Shown here: positions 25,293 through 32,488 of the stretch, in pieces
Layout: each line of letters starts with the position of its first letter
How positions within the stretch are numbered: the first letter of the stretch is position 1
Assembly: GCA_947624985.1 (NCBI GenBank)
Contig: CANQMO010000002.1
Span: forward strand, 1 to 64,000
Direction of reading: 5' to 3'
Origin: an uncultured Oscillospiraceae bacterium
GTDB lineage: Bacteria; Bacillota; Clostridia; Oscillospirales; Oscillospiraceae
DNA length: 64,000 bases
Position numbers and translations under genes: made by a program
Notes under the pieces: generated by a model
Seen by the model: the letters and a program-made list of their open reading frames with translations, nothing else
Databases searched by the model: none
What the model was told of the DNA's origin: nothing

Positions 25293-26522
25293 CTACCTGG
25301 CTCTCTGATTGTCCAGGATCTGCACATCTCCCGTGAGGCAGTTCACATAGAAGATAAGCTCGCGGTACTGCCTGTCGTTTGAGTAAAACGTCCAATAAGG
25401 CGTGGCCTCATATAGATCATAGCTGGTGCGGAAAAGCTGCACTACGCCGCGGTCAGGAAGAAGCTCTCCCGTCTCTGCGTCCGGGTATCGGTAAGTATCT
25501 TCCGGCTGATCTGTCCCGATTATATTGAGTCGATATTCCAAAGCCACATCTTTGATGTTCTGTACGCCGTGGCTCGTAATGCTTTGGCTGAGGATATCGC
25601 AAGCCGTAGATAGAGAGATCATTTTTTCACACACCTCGCCGGCGTCATAAAGCTCAACCGTGCCGTGGCCGCCGCCAAAGCTGTCCAGATCGTCTTTCGA
25701 CGGCATGGTCGCCAGGACCGAGATCAATTCCACATCGCCGGTATAACCGTTCTCTTCGGCGGGTCGTGGAAGCGTGAAGGTCATGGGATCATCATATTGC
25801 CGCGTGGCAATAGATATCGGAACGCCATTCCAGCAAGTTTGAAAATTGATCTTCACAAACTTCTTCCCGCCGTCGTCAGTACATACATAGATATACTTTG
25901 GGCGAAATGTGACCTGCAGATCGGTCTGTGCCAGCCAGTCCGACGCGAAACCGGCCGCCGTGTCAACGGCGTCCTGAAGCGTCAACTCGTCGTCACCCAG
26001 AGATATGGTCTTATCCAGGTCCGCCCGGTCGATACTATAGCCGTGATCCAATACTTCCGGAAAGTGCAGGAAATGCGCCCAACCATCGTCGCGGGCATAT
26101 ATTACGGTCCCTGTGCACCAGACCGACGCGTACCAGCCGCGGTCAACTTCCGCCCGGCCATCGAAGGTAGAGTTAAACGCATAAGCATAATTGTCATCCC
26201 AGTGGGATACATACCGCTCGTCCCAAACCGCATCCGGGACCCAATAATGCATCAGCTTCTCGCCATAATCCAGATCGAAATTTCCCACTTCCCGCAAAGT
26301 ACAGTGGGCAAGATCCTCAGGCACGGATACAGAGTATGTCTCTTTCTCAAACGCAAGGTTCTCATATGTTCCCGGCGCAAAATTTGCCGCCTCGGCGATC
26401 ACCTGCGAAAGCGGCGTGAGAGATGGATCGTCTTTCGCCCCGCCGCTTTTCCCGTCAGGAGCGGCGCAAGATGGCAAAAGAAAAAGAACGCCTAATATGA
26501 GCGCGGCGATTTTTCTTCTCAT
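25293..26522 (-). CDS. Lipoprotein of unknown function (possibly DUF6034-like)
   Basis: The 409-residue protein has a lipoprotein signal (MRRKIAALILGVLFLLPSCAAP, lipid on Cys19) and a mature part rich in aromatic and acidic residues with several YWxxD/WYAS segments. The C-terminal blocks (TYRYPDAETGELLPDRGVVQLFRTSYDLYEATPYW) resemble what I recall of DUF6034 proteins found beside such exporters; this is a memory, not a search. GAGGAGG precedes the ATG by 6 bases. It is the first gene of the second exporter operon and would lie on the outer face of the membrane. Confidence 0.65.
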   Translation of the reverse strand: MRRKIAALILGVLFLLPSCAAPDGKSGGAKDDPSLTPLSQVIAEAANFAPGTYENLAFEKETYSVSVPEDLAHCTLREVGNFDLDYGEKLMHYWVPDAVWDERYVSHWDDNYAYAFNSTFDGRAEVDRGWYASVWCTGTVIYARDDGWAHFLHFPEVLDHGYSIDRADLDKTISLGDDELTLQDAVDTAAGFASDWLAQTDLQVTFRPKYIYVCTDDGGKKFVKINFQTCWNGVPISIATRQYDDPMTFTLPRPAEENGYTGDVELISVLATMPSKDDLDSFGGGHGTVELYDAGEVCEKMISLSTACDILSQSITSHGVQNIKDVALEYRLNIIGTDQPEDTYRYPDAETGELLPDRGVVQLFRTSYDLYEATPYWTFYSNDRQYRELIFYVNCLTGDVQILDNQRAR

Positions 26523-26585
26523 GAGAGCCTCCTCATAATCGAATCAAAAAATGTGGCTTTATCGCGCCTGTTCAATGCTGTTAAA

Positions 26586-26627
26586 CGCCATACACTCAGC
26601 GTCAAAAGCAACGCTGAGTGTATGGCG
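26586..26627. terminator. Perfect 17-bp hairpin between two minus-strand genes
   Basis: CGCCATACACTCAGCGT (26586-26602) and its exact complement (26611-26627) surround an 8-base loop. Only TTTAA follows on the minus strand, so termination may be partial. It separates the small secreted protein gene from the exporter operon and could let some transcription through. Confidence 0.65.
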
Positions 26628-26643
26628 GATGATGGTCGTACAA

Positions 26644-27036
26644 TTATCCTACGGTACCGGAGACTTTGACGGTTTCGCCGCTGCCTACATTCTGCAGTTG
26701 CATAAGTACCGTTACAAGCGTCCCCGCCGCGACGCCACTGTAAACAAAAATGGTTTTGCTTCCAGTGGAAGTATATACTACCGGGGTTTTGGTAGTATGG
26801 CTGGTACAGGTTCCATACACATTACAGCTTCCGTTCCTGGAAAAACTGGTCACACGAGTGGCGATTTGGTTTATACCAGTGCCCTCGGCCACTACGCTTT
26901 GGGAATATACGCGTTCGCTTCCAATCGCGCCAGGTTGAGTATGGAGATAGAATGGAGTTGCATAGGCGGTAGCGCAAAGCAGTGTGAGGAGCATGGCGGA
27001 CAGTATGACCGAGCTAACCAAACGTTTGATTTTCAT
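26644..27036 (-). CDS. Small secreted protein, product of the PadR-divergent promoter
   Basis: The 130-residue product has a signal peptide (VILSAMLLTLLCATAYA, cleaved before TPF) and a mature part of ~105 residues rich in Ser, Thr, Val and Gly, with a Cys pair (SCNVYGTC) that could form a disulfide. No family is recognised. AAAGGAG lies 7 bases before the ATG. It is transcribed away from padR from the shared operator at 27131-27152, and the ABC exporter operon follows on the same strand past a hairpin. Base composition is lower in GC than the flanking housekeeping genes. Confidence 0.7.
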   Translation of the reverse strand: MKIKRLVSSVILSAMLLTLLCATAYATPFYLHTQPGAIGSERVYSQSVVAEGTGINQIATRVTSFSRNGSCNVYGTCTSHTTKTPVVYTSTGSKTIFVYSGVAAGTLVTVLMQLQNVGSGETVKVSGTVG

Positions 27037-27101
27037 AGATCATTCTCCTTTAATGTTCTTAAATTCAAGTCGATGCATATCCTCCCGAAGGACTGTAAAT
27101 A

Positions 27102-27180
27102 AGTTTACCACAGAAAATAACAAAAGTCAACAGTACCTATAAAATCTAGGTATTGACTTTCAAAACAGATGCGGTATATT
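27102..27180. promoter_or_regulatory. Back-to-back promoters around a symmetric operator
   Basis: Plus strand: TTGACT (27153-27158), 16 bases, TATATT (27175-27180), leading to padR. Minus strand: TTGACT (27125-27130 on the plus coordinate), 17 bases, TAAACT (27102-27107), leading to the small secreted protein gene. Between the two -35 boxes lies TACCTA-N7-TAGGTA (27134-27152). The whole arrangement is nearly symmetric (AAAGTCA at one end, TGACTTT at the other). One PadR dimer bound here could repress both directions. Confidence 0.8.
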
Positions 27181-27208
27181 GATACTATCACGCGGGAAAG
27201 GGCTCTCT

Positions 27209-27568
27209 ATGGCTGAAGAAAACGGACAAAACATGTTCCGCCGGGGCGTCATGCCTTTGGTAGTGCTGGCGTTGTTGAAAAGGGAAGATATGTACGGCTA
27301 TCAACTGGTGCAGGAGATCGGCCGCGTCAGCGGTGGGCGGCTTTCCGTCCAGGAGGGGTCTCTGTATCCGATCTTGTACAAGCTCCTGGAGCAGGGCTTT
27401 ATTTCCGACAGGAGAGAACCGGTCGGGAAAAGGATGACGCGCATCTACTACCACCTGGAGCCGAAAGGGGAGACGCGCCTCGAGGCTCTCACGCGGGAAT
27501 ATGAGACCGTGGTCAGTGGCGTGTATCAGTTCATACACAGAGATAAGGAGAACGACGATGAACGGTAA
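27209..27568 (+). CDS. PadR-family transcriptional regulator
   Basis: The 119-residue protein is a complete PadR winged helix-turn-helix: MPLVVLALLKREDMYGYQLVQEI, EGSLYPILYKLLEQGFI and RIYYHLEPKGETRLEAL. PadR proteins are usually repressors that respond to phenolics, antimicrobials or envelope stress and often control ABC exporters. The ATG at 27209 follows AAAGGG by 6 bases; an in-frame TTG at 27179 overlaps the -10 box and is excluded. The next gene overlaps its end by 11 bases. The symmetric operator upstream suggests autoregulation and control of the divergent secreted protein. Confidence 0.92.
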   Translation: MAEENGQNMFRRGVMPLVVLALLKREDMYGYQLVQEIGRVSGGRLSVQEGSLYPILYKLLEQGFISDRREPVGKRMTRIYYHLEPKGETRLEALTREYETVVSGVYQFIHRDKENDDER

Positions 27569-27998
27569 TGCCGCCTCAAGACGCTATCTGCGGGCTGTCC
27601 GCAGGCTGCTTCCCGGCTCCCGCGGGATGAAAAACGCGATCATGGCCCGGATCAGCAGCAGCGTGGACGATTATCTGGAGCAGGCCCCGGACGCGGGCGT
27701 TGACCAGATCGCGGACCGATTCGGCGACCCCCGGAGCGTTGCGGTCGCCTGTCTGGACAATGTGGATACCGCGGAGCTATTGAAGGACCTCCATGTCCGG
27801 CGGCGGATCGTGACCGCCGTGATGGCCGTCCTGGCGGTCATTCTCGTCCTTTGGTCCGGCGTGGTCGCATGGGCGGCAATTGATCTCAATCGTAATGTGC
27901 ATGGAGGCAATGTCATAACCCAATCCTTCAGCAATTCTATAACCTATATCCCTAACATTGACAACGATCTAACACCAGCAGGGATTTCCATTCCATAA
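27558..27998 (+). CDS. PadR-associated membrane protein (DUF1700/DUF6120-like)
   Basis: The 146-residue protein has an N-terminal helical region (~1-85, RRYLRAVRRLLPGSRGMKNAIMARI, then YLEQAPDAGVDQIADRFGDP) and one membrane helix (about 92-115), with a short Ser/Asn-rich outer tail. The pattern of an inner helical domain with -FGDP- and a membrane anchor encoded just after padR is that of DUF1700/DUF6120 proteins, which may relay signals to PadR or act as anti-regulators; that role is not established. AAGGAG precedes the ATG, which overlaps the padR end. Confidence 0.75.
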   Translation: MNGNAASRRYLRAVRRLLPGSRGMKNAIMARISSSVDDYLEQAPDAGVDQIADRFGDPRSVAVACLDNVDTAELLKDLHVRRRIVTAVMAVLAVILVLWSGVVAWAAIDLNRNVHGGNVITQSFSNSITYIPNIDNDLTPAGISIP

Positions 27999-28023
27999 CT
28001 TATATCCGCAAGGAGGACAAGAC

Positions 28024-28473
28024 GTGAAACGAACGGCAACCTTTGTACTTATCATTGTCTGTATTATTTCAATGTTTCCCGCCGTCGCTTATGCAGACAA
28101 TCCTGAAACGGTTATCATGCTAGAAAATGGTGATTACATCACCGTTACAAAGCAGGAGTCCCCCGCTCGCGCATCTGGCACAAAAACCGGGAGCAGAACA
28201 CAGACTTATGTTACATCTGACGGAACGACTGCATGGCAAGCTGTACTGACAGCCACATTTTCATACAATGGGGCGACTTCTTCCTGTACTTCGTCTAACT
28301 GCTCTGTCAATGTCTATAGCAGCAGTTGGTACCTGGTATCAAAGTCTGCCACTAAAAGCGGGAATACAGCTACTGCCACATTTACTATGGGATATAGGGT
28401 TTTAGGTGTCACGGCTTCTAAGCCTACCTATCAGTTGTCTCTCTCTTGTGACAAAAACGGGAATCTGACCTGA
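28024..28473 (+). CDS. Small secreted protein, third gene of the padR operon
   Basis: The 149-residue product (GTG start, AAGGAGG 8 bases upstream) has a signal peptide (FVLIIVCIISMFPAVAYA, cleaved before DNP). The mature part is rich in Ser and Thr with alternating hydrophobic residues, as in a beta-sandwich, and contains a Cys pair (SSCTSSNCS) and a third Cys near the end (LSCDKNG). It may belong to the DUF6147 group, which I recall only loosely. It is co-transcribed with padR and the membrane protein, and GC content is clearly lower than that of the surrounding genes. Confidence 0.7.
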   Translation: MKRTATFVLIIVCIISMFPAVAYADNPETVIMLENGDYITVTKQESPARASGTKTGSRTQTYVTSDGTTAWQAVLTATFSYNGATSSCTSSNCSVNVYSSSWYLVSKSATKSGNTATATFTMGYRVLGVTASKPTYQLSLSCDKNGNLT

Positions 28474-28498
28474 GCGATTGGTGATGCTCCCGTATAAA

Positions 28499-28554
28499 AA
28501 ACCGGGCAGGGTCCAAGACCCTGCCCGGCACCGCCGGTCACGCCCTGTCGGGCG
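28499..28554 (-). terminator. Terminator of the queuosine transporter gene (56-bp repeat, copy 2)
   Basis: On the minus strand CCGGGCAGGGTC and GACCCTGCCCGG form a perfect 12-bp stem with a three-base loop, followed by TTTTTT: a textbook terminator. The segment continues into the last codons of the gene. A near copy lies at 17076-17131. Confidence 0.85.
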
Positions 28555-29251
28555 TGGCTTTTTTGTCATGTATTTTCCTGGCCAGATACACCACCGGCGT
28601 ATCCAGCAGACTGGTCACCACATAAATGGCGTAGCCCGAAACGATAATGCTCGTCAGAAGGGCCGGACTGTACCCCTCCATGCCCGCGAAGGCCCCCAGG
28701 TTGAACAGCACCGTGTTCACCAGTTGGCTGATGAGGGTGGAGCCGTTGTTGCGCAGCCACAGATATTTTCTGTGGTCGCCGAACTTCCTGTCCGACCAGT
28801 CCCACCACCGGTGGTAGAGCCACACGTCCAGAAGCTGGCTCACCGCGTACACGGTCATGCTGGCCAGCACCAGCCGCGGCGTGGTGGAGAATATGGTCCG
28901 GATGGAGGGCATGACCCAGTCGCTGTCCGCCGGCTCGTACAGCATCCAGCTGTAGGTGAGCGCCACAAAGAACACCGACGCGCCTATGCCCAGAAATACC
29001 GCCCGGTTGGCCGCCTTTTTGCCGGCGTTCTCGCTGAGGATGTCCGTGATAAGGAACGTCGCCGCGAAAAGCACGTTGCCTAGGGTCTGCTCCATGCCGA
29101 AGGCCTCCACCAGGATCAGCACCTCGATGTTGGACAGGATCGTCACCGTCACCGTCATGCCGTACAGGCCCACGTCCCCGAACAGCCGGTAGGCGGCCAG
29201 CACCGCCCCGAAGATCAGCGCCACCGACGCGGCCAAAATGATCTCGTTCAT
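28538..29251 (-). CDS. Queuosine precursor transporter (VUT/YhhQ family)
   Basis: The 237-residue membrane protein has about six helices and the family blocks NIEVLILVEAFGMEQTLGN, FLITDILSENAGKKAANRAV and STLISQLVNTVLFN. YhhQ/QueT-like vitamin-uptake transporters of this family import queuine or preQ1, the precursors of the tRNA base queuosine; most gut Firmicutes that lack synthesis salvage them. GGAAGG precedes the ATG by 8 bases. The leader carries a candidate preQ1-I riboswitch with its own terminator, which supports the substrate assignment and implies shut-off when preQ1 is plentiful. Confidence 0.88.
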   Translation of the reverse strand: MNEIILAASVALIFGAVLAAYRLFGDVGLYGMTVTVTILSNIEVLILVEAFGMEQTLGNVLFAATFLITDILSENAGKKAANRAVFLGIGASVFFVALTYSWMLYEPADSDWVMPSIRTIFSTTPRLVLASMTVYAVSQLLDVWLYHRWWDWSDRKFGDHRKYLWLRNNGSTLISQLVNTVLFNLGAFAGMEGYSPALLTSIIVSGYAIYVVTSLLDTPVVYLARKIHDKKATPDRA

Positions 29252-29268
29252 TCAGTTTTCCTTCCCGG

Positions 29269-29355
29269 AAAAAACAGTCCCGGGAGCCTACGCCCCCGGG
29301 ATCGGTCTTTCCCTCGCCGTAGTTTTGTTTATAGACAGGATGGTCACGAACTGTC
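29269..29355 (-). promoter_or_regulatory. Candidate preQ1-I riboswitch with expression-platform terminator
   Basis: Reading the minus strand, GACAG-TTC...CCTGTC (29355 to 29334) forms the P1 stem with a UUC-starting loop, followed by the A-rich tail TATAAACAAAACTA (ending near 29321), the layout of the small preQ1-I aptamer. About 20 bases later a 10-bp stem (29278-29301, TCCCGGG.../...CCCGGGA) is followed by TTTTTT (29269-29274), a terminator in front of the transporter start. Some loop bases deviate from the consensus I recall, so a covariance search is the deciding test. Confidence 0.6.
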
Positions 29356-29393
29356 TTGCGGCGCACGCCGCCCCTATGGAATTTTCCTTTCAC

Positions 29394-29422
29394 AATATAA
29401 AGCAAAAAAGTGATGATGTCAA
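29394..29422 (-). promoter_or_regulatory. Near-consensus promoter of the riboswitch-transporter unit
   Basis: On the minus strand TTGACA (29417-29422) is 17 bases from TATATT (29394-29399). The -35 box overlaps the end of the 41-codon gene upstream. The transcript would start about 30 bases before the aptamer. Confidence 0.82.
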
Positions 29423-29544
29423 GCGGTTTCTTCCTCGTTTTCGTCCGTTTCCGCCCACTCGTAATACTCCGCCTCACCGGCGAACAGCATATACCGCCCG
29501 TCCACCAGTCCGTAAAACCCCGCCGCCGTGAAATATCCGCGCAT
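29419..29544 (-). CDS. 41-residue protein, conserved-looking small ORF
   Basis: The product begins MRGYFTAAGFYGLVDGRYMLFAGEA and ends in an acidic tail (TDENEEETA). It has an ideal ribosome site (AGGAGG, 8 bases before ATG) and I recall similar ~40-residue proteins with GYFT...G-Y-G-V-G-YMLFA...DYYEY in related Firmicutes. The Tyr/Phe/Gly-rich body with acidic end is compact and probably cytosolic. No function is known to me. The upstream frame is open but lacks any ribosome site. The stop overlaps the -35 box of the next promoter. Confidence 0.7.
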   Translation of the reverse strand: MRGYFTAAGFYGLVDGRYMLFAGEAEYYEWAETDENEEETA

Positions 29545-29649
29545 TGCCGCCGCCTCCTGTCGTTTGTTCGGACCCTTCCGCCCGACAGGTACAGGATAGC
29601 GGTTTTGAAGTCCCATAAACCGGACAGCCGCTCCTCCGGCGGCGAGGTC

Positions 29650-29678
29650 TTTACGAACGGGACCTGGGCGTGTATAAT
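29650..29678 (+). promoter_or_regulatory. Promoter of the lipid kinase gene
   Basis: TTTACG (29650-29655) and a perfect TATAAT (29673-29678) are 17 bases apart and lie 43 bases before the kinase start. Confidence 0.65.
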
Positions 29679-29720
29679 ATTGCAAAGCCATCGGTTGCGC
29701 CATGCGGAAAGAGAGAGACC

Positions 29721-30626
29721 ATGATCTACATCCTTTACAATCCCCGCGCCAATAACGGCCACGGTACGGAGGGGCTGGACGACGTGCTGGCCGCCGCCGG
29801 CCAGCGGGACCGGGAGGAGACTCCCGAGCTGGTGGACGTGACGAAGGCCGACGAGGCGGCGCTGCTGCTGGGTCTGGCGGAGACCGACGAGGCCATCGTC
29901 TGCGGCGGAGACGGCACGCTGCACTATCTCGTCAACGCCCTGGCCGGGCGGGTGCCGGCCGCGCCGGTCTATCTCTGGCGCATGGGCACCGGCAACGACT
30001 TTCTCCGGGACGTGACGGGCAGATCGGGCCCCCGGCTCGTCCCCCTGAACGAATACATACGGGGCCTGCCCACGGCGGAGGTGGACGGCGAGACGCGGTA
30101 TTTCCTCAACAACGTCAGCTTCGGCCTGGACGGACAGGTCTGCGAACTGGGCGAGCAGGAGAAGGCCCGGCTGGGCCGGCCCGTCAACTATATCGCCCTG
30201 GCCCTGCGGCTGGTGCTGCGGGACTTCCGTCCGGCCACGGCCACGGTCACCGTGGACGGGGAGAGCCGGACCTACCGGCGGGTGTGGGTGGCCTCCGCCT
30301 TCAATGGCCGGTATGTGGGCGGCGGCATGAAGCTGGCCCCCGATCAGGACCGGACCGGCGACAGGCTTTGCTGCGTGGTGCTGCACAGCCTGAGCCGGGG
30401 CATGGCCCTGCTGAACCTGGTCAGGGTCTACTGGGGCGGACATGTGAAAATGCGTCAGTGCGACGTGCGCTTCGGCAAAGACGTCTCCGTTACCTTCGAC
30501 CAGCCCGGCGCCCTGAACATGGACGGCGAGCCCCTCCCCCGGACCGCCGCCTTCCACGCGGTGAAGGCGTCCCTCTCCGCCCGGAACGCCGCCGCTTGCG
30601 AAACACGGGAGGATATGGTAAAATAG
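29721..30626 (+). CDS. DagK/YegS-type lipid kinase
   Basis: The 301-residue protein has the kinase hallmarks of the DAGK_cat family: YNPRANNGHG at the start, VCGGDGTLHYLVNAL (GGDGT nucleotide site) at about 75-90, MGTGNDFLRD, and a C-terminal half ending with a NMDGEPL substrate-binding block. It should phosphorylate diacylglycerol or a related lipid at the inner face of the membrane, recycling the diacylglycerol left by LTA or glycolipid synthesis. GAGAGAGA precedes ATG 29721. A second kinase of this family is at 41273, and the two differ widely in sequence. The next gene's promoter lies in its last codons. Confidence 0.9.
   Translation: MIYILYNPRANNGHGTEGLDDVLAAAGQRDREETPELVDVTKADEAALLLGLAETDEAIVCGGDGTLHYLVNALAGRVPAAPVYLWRMGTGNDFLRDVTGRSGPRLVPLNEYIRGLPTAEVDGETRYFLNNVSFGLDGQVCELGEQEKARLGRPVNYIALALRLVLRDFRPATATVTVDGESRTYRRVWVASAFNGRYVGGGMKLAPDQDRTGDRLCCVVLHSLSRGMALLNLVRVYWGGHVKMRQCDVRFGKDVSVTFDQPGALNMDGEPLPRTAAFHAVKASLSARNAAACETREDMVK
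30596..30624 (+). promoter_or_regulatory. Promoter of the membrane-bound XRE gene
   Basis: TTGCGA (30596-30601) and TAAAAT (30619-30624) are 17 bases apart, inside the last codons of the kinase gene and 45 bases before the next start. Confidence 0.6.
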
Positions 30627-30668
30627 ACCCATCCGTTTCATACACTTTTCGGGGAAGGAGGCGGCGGC

Positions 30669-31271
30669 ATGGACGAATTGAAGCTGGTGGTGGCCAGTAA
30701 TCTGATCAAGCTGCGCCAGGCGGCGGGCATGACCCAGGCGGAGCTTGGGGAAAAGCTCAACTACTCCGACAAGACCGTCTCCAAGTGGGAGCGGGGCGAA
30801 TCCATCCCCGACGCCTATGTCCTCACCAGACTGGCGGAGCTTTACGGCCTCACGGTGGATGATCTGCTCCACAACGACGACCAGTGGCAGGACCCGGTGG
30901 AGAAGGCCCGGGCCGCCGAGCGGGCCAGCGCCCCAACCTTCAGCAGCCGGGTGGTGACCATGGTGGCCATCATGGGCATATGGACCATGGCGGTGATCCT
31001 GTTCGTGGTGTGCTGGATCGTTTTCGGCGACATGCTGTGGCTGATCTTCGCCTGCGCCGTGCCGGTGTCCCTTATCACGCTGCTGGTGCTCAACTCCGTG
31101 TGGAACAAGGGCCGGCACAACATGATCATCGTCATGCTCCTGGTGGCCACACTGGTGACGCTGGTGTATCTGTTCCTGCTGCGCTGGCGGCCATGGCAGC
31201 TTTTCCTGATCCTGATCCCGGCGGAGATACTGGTGGTGCTGTGCTTCCATATCCGCCGCCGCAAGGCCTGA
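30669..31271 (+). CDS. Membrane-anchored XRE-family regulator
   Basis: The 200-residue protein combines an XRE helix-turn-helix (about 7-65: LIKLRQAAGMTQAELGEKLNYSDKTVSKWE) with a linker and four membrane helices (from about residue 97), ending in a basic tail (HIRRRKA). It would bind DNA at the membrane, with the helices sensing envelope state; the layout is common in Firmicutes, but targets are unknown. GGAGG lies 9 bases before the ATG. It has its own promoter and terminator. Confidence 0.88.
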   Translation: MDELKLVVASNLIKLRQAAGMTQAELGEKLNYSDKTVSKWERGESIPDAYVLTRLAELYGLTVDDLLHNDDQWQDPVEKARAAERASAPTFSSRVVTMVAIMGIWTMAVILFVVCWIVFGDMLWLIFACAVPVSLITLLVLNSVWNKGRHNMIIVMLLVATLVTLVYLFLLRWRPWQLFLILIPAEILVVLCFHIRRRKA

Positions 31272-31306
31272 TACAGGCGGGATTCTCCTGATAGTAGATA
31301 TTTTCT

Positions 31307-31338
31307 CCCGGGGCGTAGAGCGCATTCTACGCCCCGGG
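31307..31338 (+). terminator. Rho-independent terminator
   Basis: CCCGGGGCGTAGA and TCTACGCCCCGGG form a perfect 13-bp stem with a 6-base loop, followed by CCGCTTTT. It ends the XRE transcript. Confidence 0.8.
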
Positions 31339-31443
31339 CCGCTTTTGAGAGAAATTTCCAATGGCGGTAGGTTGCAGTCCGGCGGCGTCGACGGTAAAAT
31401 GGCTCCAGACTACGAAGGGCCTCCCGGCCCGCAAGGAGGAATC

Positions 31444-32331
31444 ATGAGCGATTACATTCTGAGCTGCTGCTCCACCGCCGATCTGAGCAAAGAGCATTTG
31501 GACAGCCGGGACATAAAGTGCGTATACTTCCACTATTTCCTGGACGAGAAGGAATACCCGGACGACCTGGGCCAGTCCATGCCCTTCGACAAGTTTTACC
31601 AGGCCATGGCCGACGGGGCCATGACCCGCACCGCCCAGGTGAACATCTCTGAGTATCTGGACTTCTTCACCCCCTACCTGGAGGCGGGCAAGGACATTTT
31701 GCACCTGACGCTGTCCTCTGGTATCTCCGGGTCATATAACTCCGCCGTGAACGCGGCGGCCATCGCCCGGGAACGGTATCCGGACAGGAAGGTATATGTG
31801 GTGGACTCTCTGGCGGCCTCCTCCGGCTACGGCCTGTTGATGGACGCGCTGGCGGACCGGCGGGACGGTGGGATGGACATCGACGCCCTGCGGGACTGGG
31901 CGGAGGAAAACCGCCTGCGGCTGCACCATTGGTTCTTCTCCACGGACCTGACGTTCTTCGTCCGGGGCGGGCGTATCTCCAAGGCGGCGGGGGTGTTTGG
32001 CGGCGTGCTGAACATCTGCCCGCTGATGAACGTGGACTACATGGGCCGGCTGATCCCCCGGGAGAAGATCCGCACCAAGAAGAAGGTCATCCGGGCCATC
32101 GTGGACAAGATGGAGCAGTGCGCCGACGGCGGACTGGACTACGACGGCAAGTGCTACATCTCCAATTCCGCCTGTCTGGAGGACGCCCGGGAGGTAGCCC
32201 GGCTGGTGGAGGAGCGGTTCCCCAGGCTGAACGGGAAGGTGCTCATCAACTCCATCGGCACGGTCATCGGCAGCCACACGGGCCCCGGCACGGTGGCGCT
32301 GTTCTTCTGGGGCAAAAAGCGGGAAAACTGA
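31444..32331 (+). CDS. DegV-family fatty-acid-binding protein
   Basis: The 295-residue protein fits the two-domain DegV (FakB) fold: YILSCCSTADLSKE at the N-terminus, the lipid-binding loop LTLSSGISGSYNSA (~93-106), DSLAASSGYGLL, FVRGGRISKAAGVFGGVLNICPLMNV and IGSHTGPGTVALFF near the end. These residues hold the fatty acid carboxylate. FakB presents fatty acids to the kinase FakA for phospholipid synthesis; no fakA is in the window. AGGAGG lies 5 bases before the ATG; the open frame upstream has no ribosome site. Confidence 0.92.
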   Translation: MSDYILSCCSTADLSKEHLDSRDIKCVYFHYFLDEKEYPDDLGQSMPFDKFYQAMADGAMTRTAQVNISEYLDFFTPYLEAGKDILHLTLSSGISGSYNSAVNAAAIARERYPDRKVYVVDSLAASSGYGLLMDALADRRDGGMDIDALRDWAEENRLRLHHWFFSTDLTFFVRGGRISKAAGVFGGVLNICPLMNVDYMGRLIPREKIRTKKKVIRAIVDKMEQCADGGLDYDGKCYISNSACLEDAREVARLVEERFPRLNGKVLINSIGTVIGSHTGPGTVALFFWGKKREN

Positions 32332-32350
32332 GGCCGCTCCCGGCTTTTCC

Positions 32351-32409
32351 TTGACAGCGGCTGCGCAAAAAGCTATAGTATAGGGGCCGCCGTGTGACAC
32401 GGCGGCCCC
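32351..32409 (+). promoter_or_regulatory. tRNA promoter followed by a perfect leader hairpin
   Basis: TTGACA (32351-32356), 17 bases, TATAGT (32374-32379) is a near-consensus promoter. Almost at the start of the transcript GGGGCCGCCGTG and CACGGCGGCCCC (32383-32409) form a perfect 12-bp hairpin with a three-base loop, ending 3 bases before the mature tRNA 5' end. Confidence 0.8.
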
Positions 32410-32412
32410 TGT

Positions 32413-32488
32413 CCGGGTGTAGCGCAGTTGGTAGCGCGGGTGGTTTGGGACCACCAGGCCGCTGGTTCAAGTCCAGTCACTCGGACCA
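32413..32488 (+). tRNA. tRNA-Pro (anticodon TGG)
   Basis: The 76 bases fold as a complete cloverleaf. The acceptor stem is CCGGGTG/CACTCGG with one G-T pair, the D arm is GCGC-AGTTGGTA-GCGC and the anticodon arm is GGTGG-TTTGGGA-CCACC with TGG at the reading position. The T arm is GCTGG-TTCAAGT-CCAGT, discriminator A is at 32485 and the CCA end is encoded. TGG reads CCN proline codons. It is transcribed from its own promoter and ended by the terminator in repeat copy B, whose match to copy A begins with the last four bases of this gene. Confidence 0.96.

Noticed and set aside
28566..31361. Minus-strand open frame of more than 900 codons across three genes
   Set aside because: It runs antisense to the lipid kinase and XRE genes and over the transporter in another frame, and has no ribosome site or recognisable domain.
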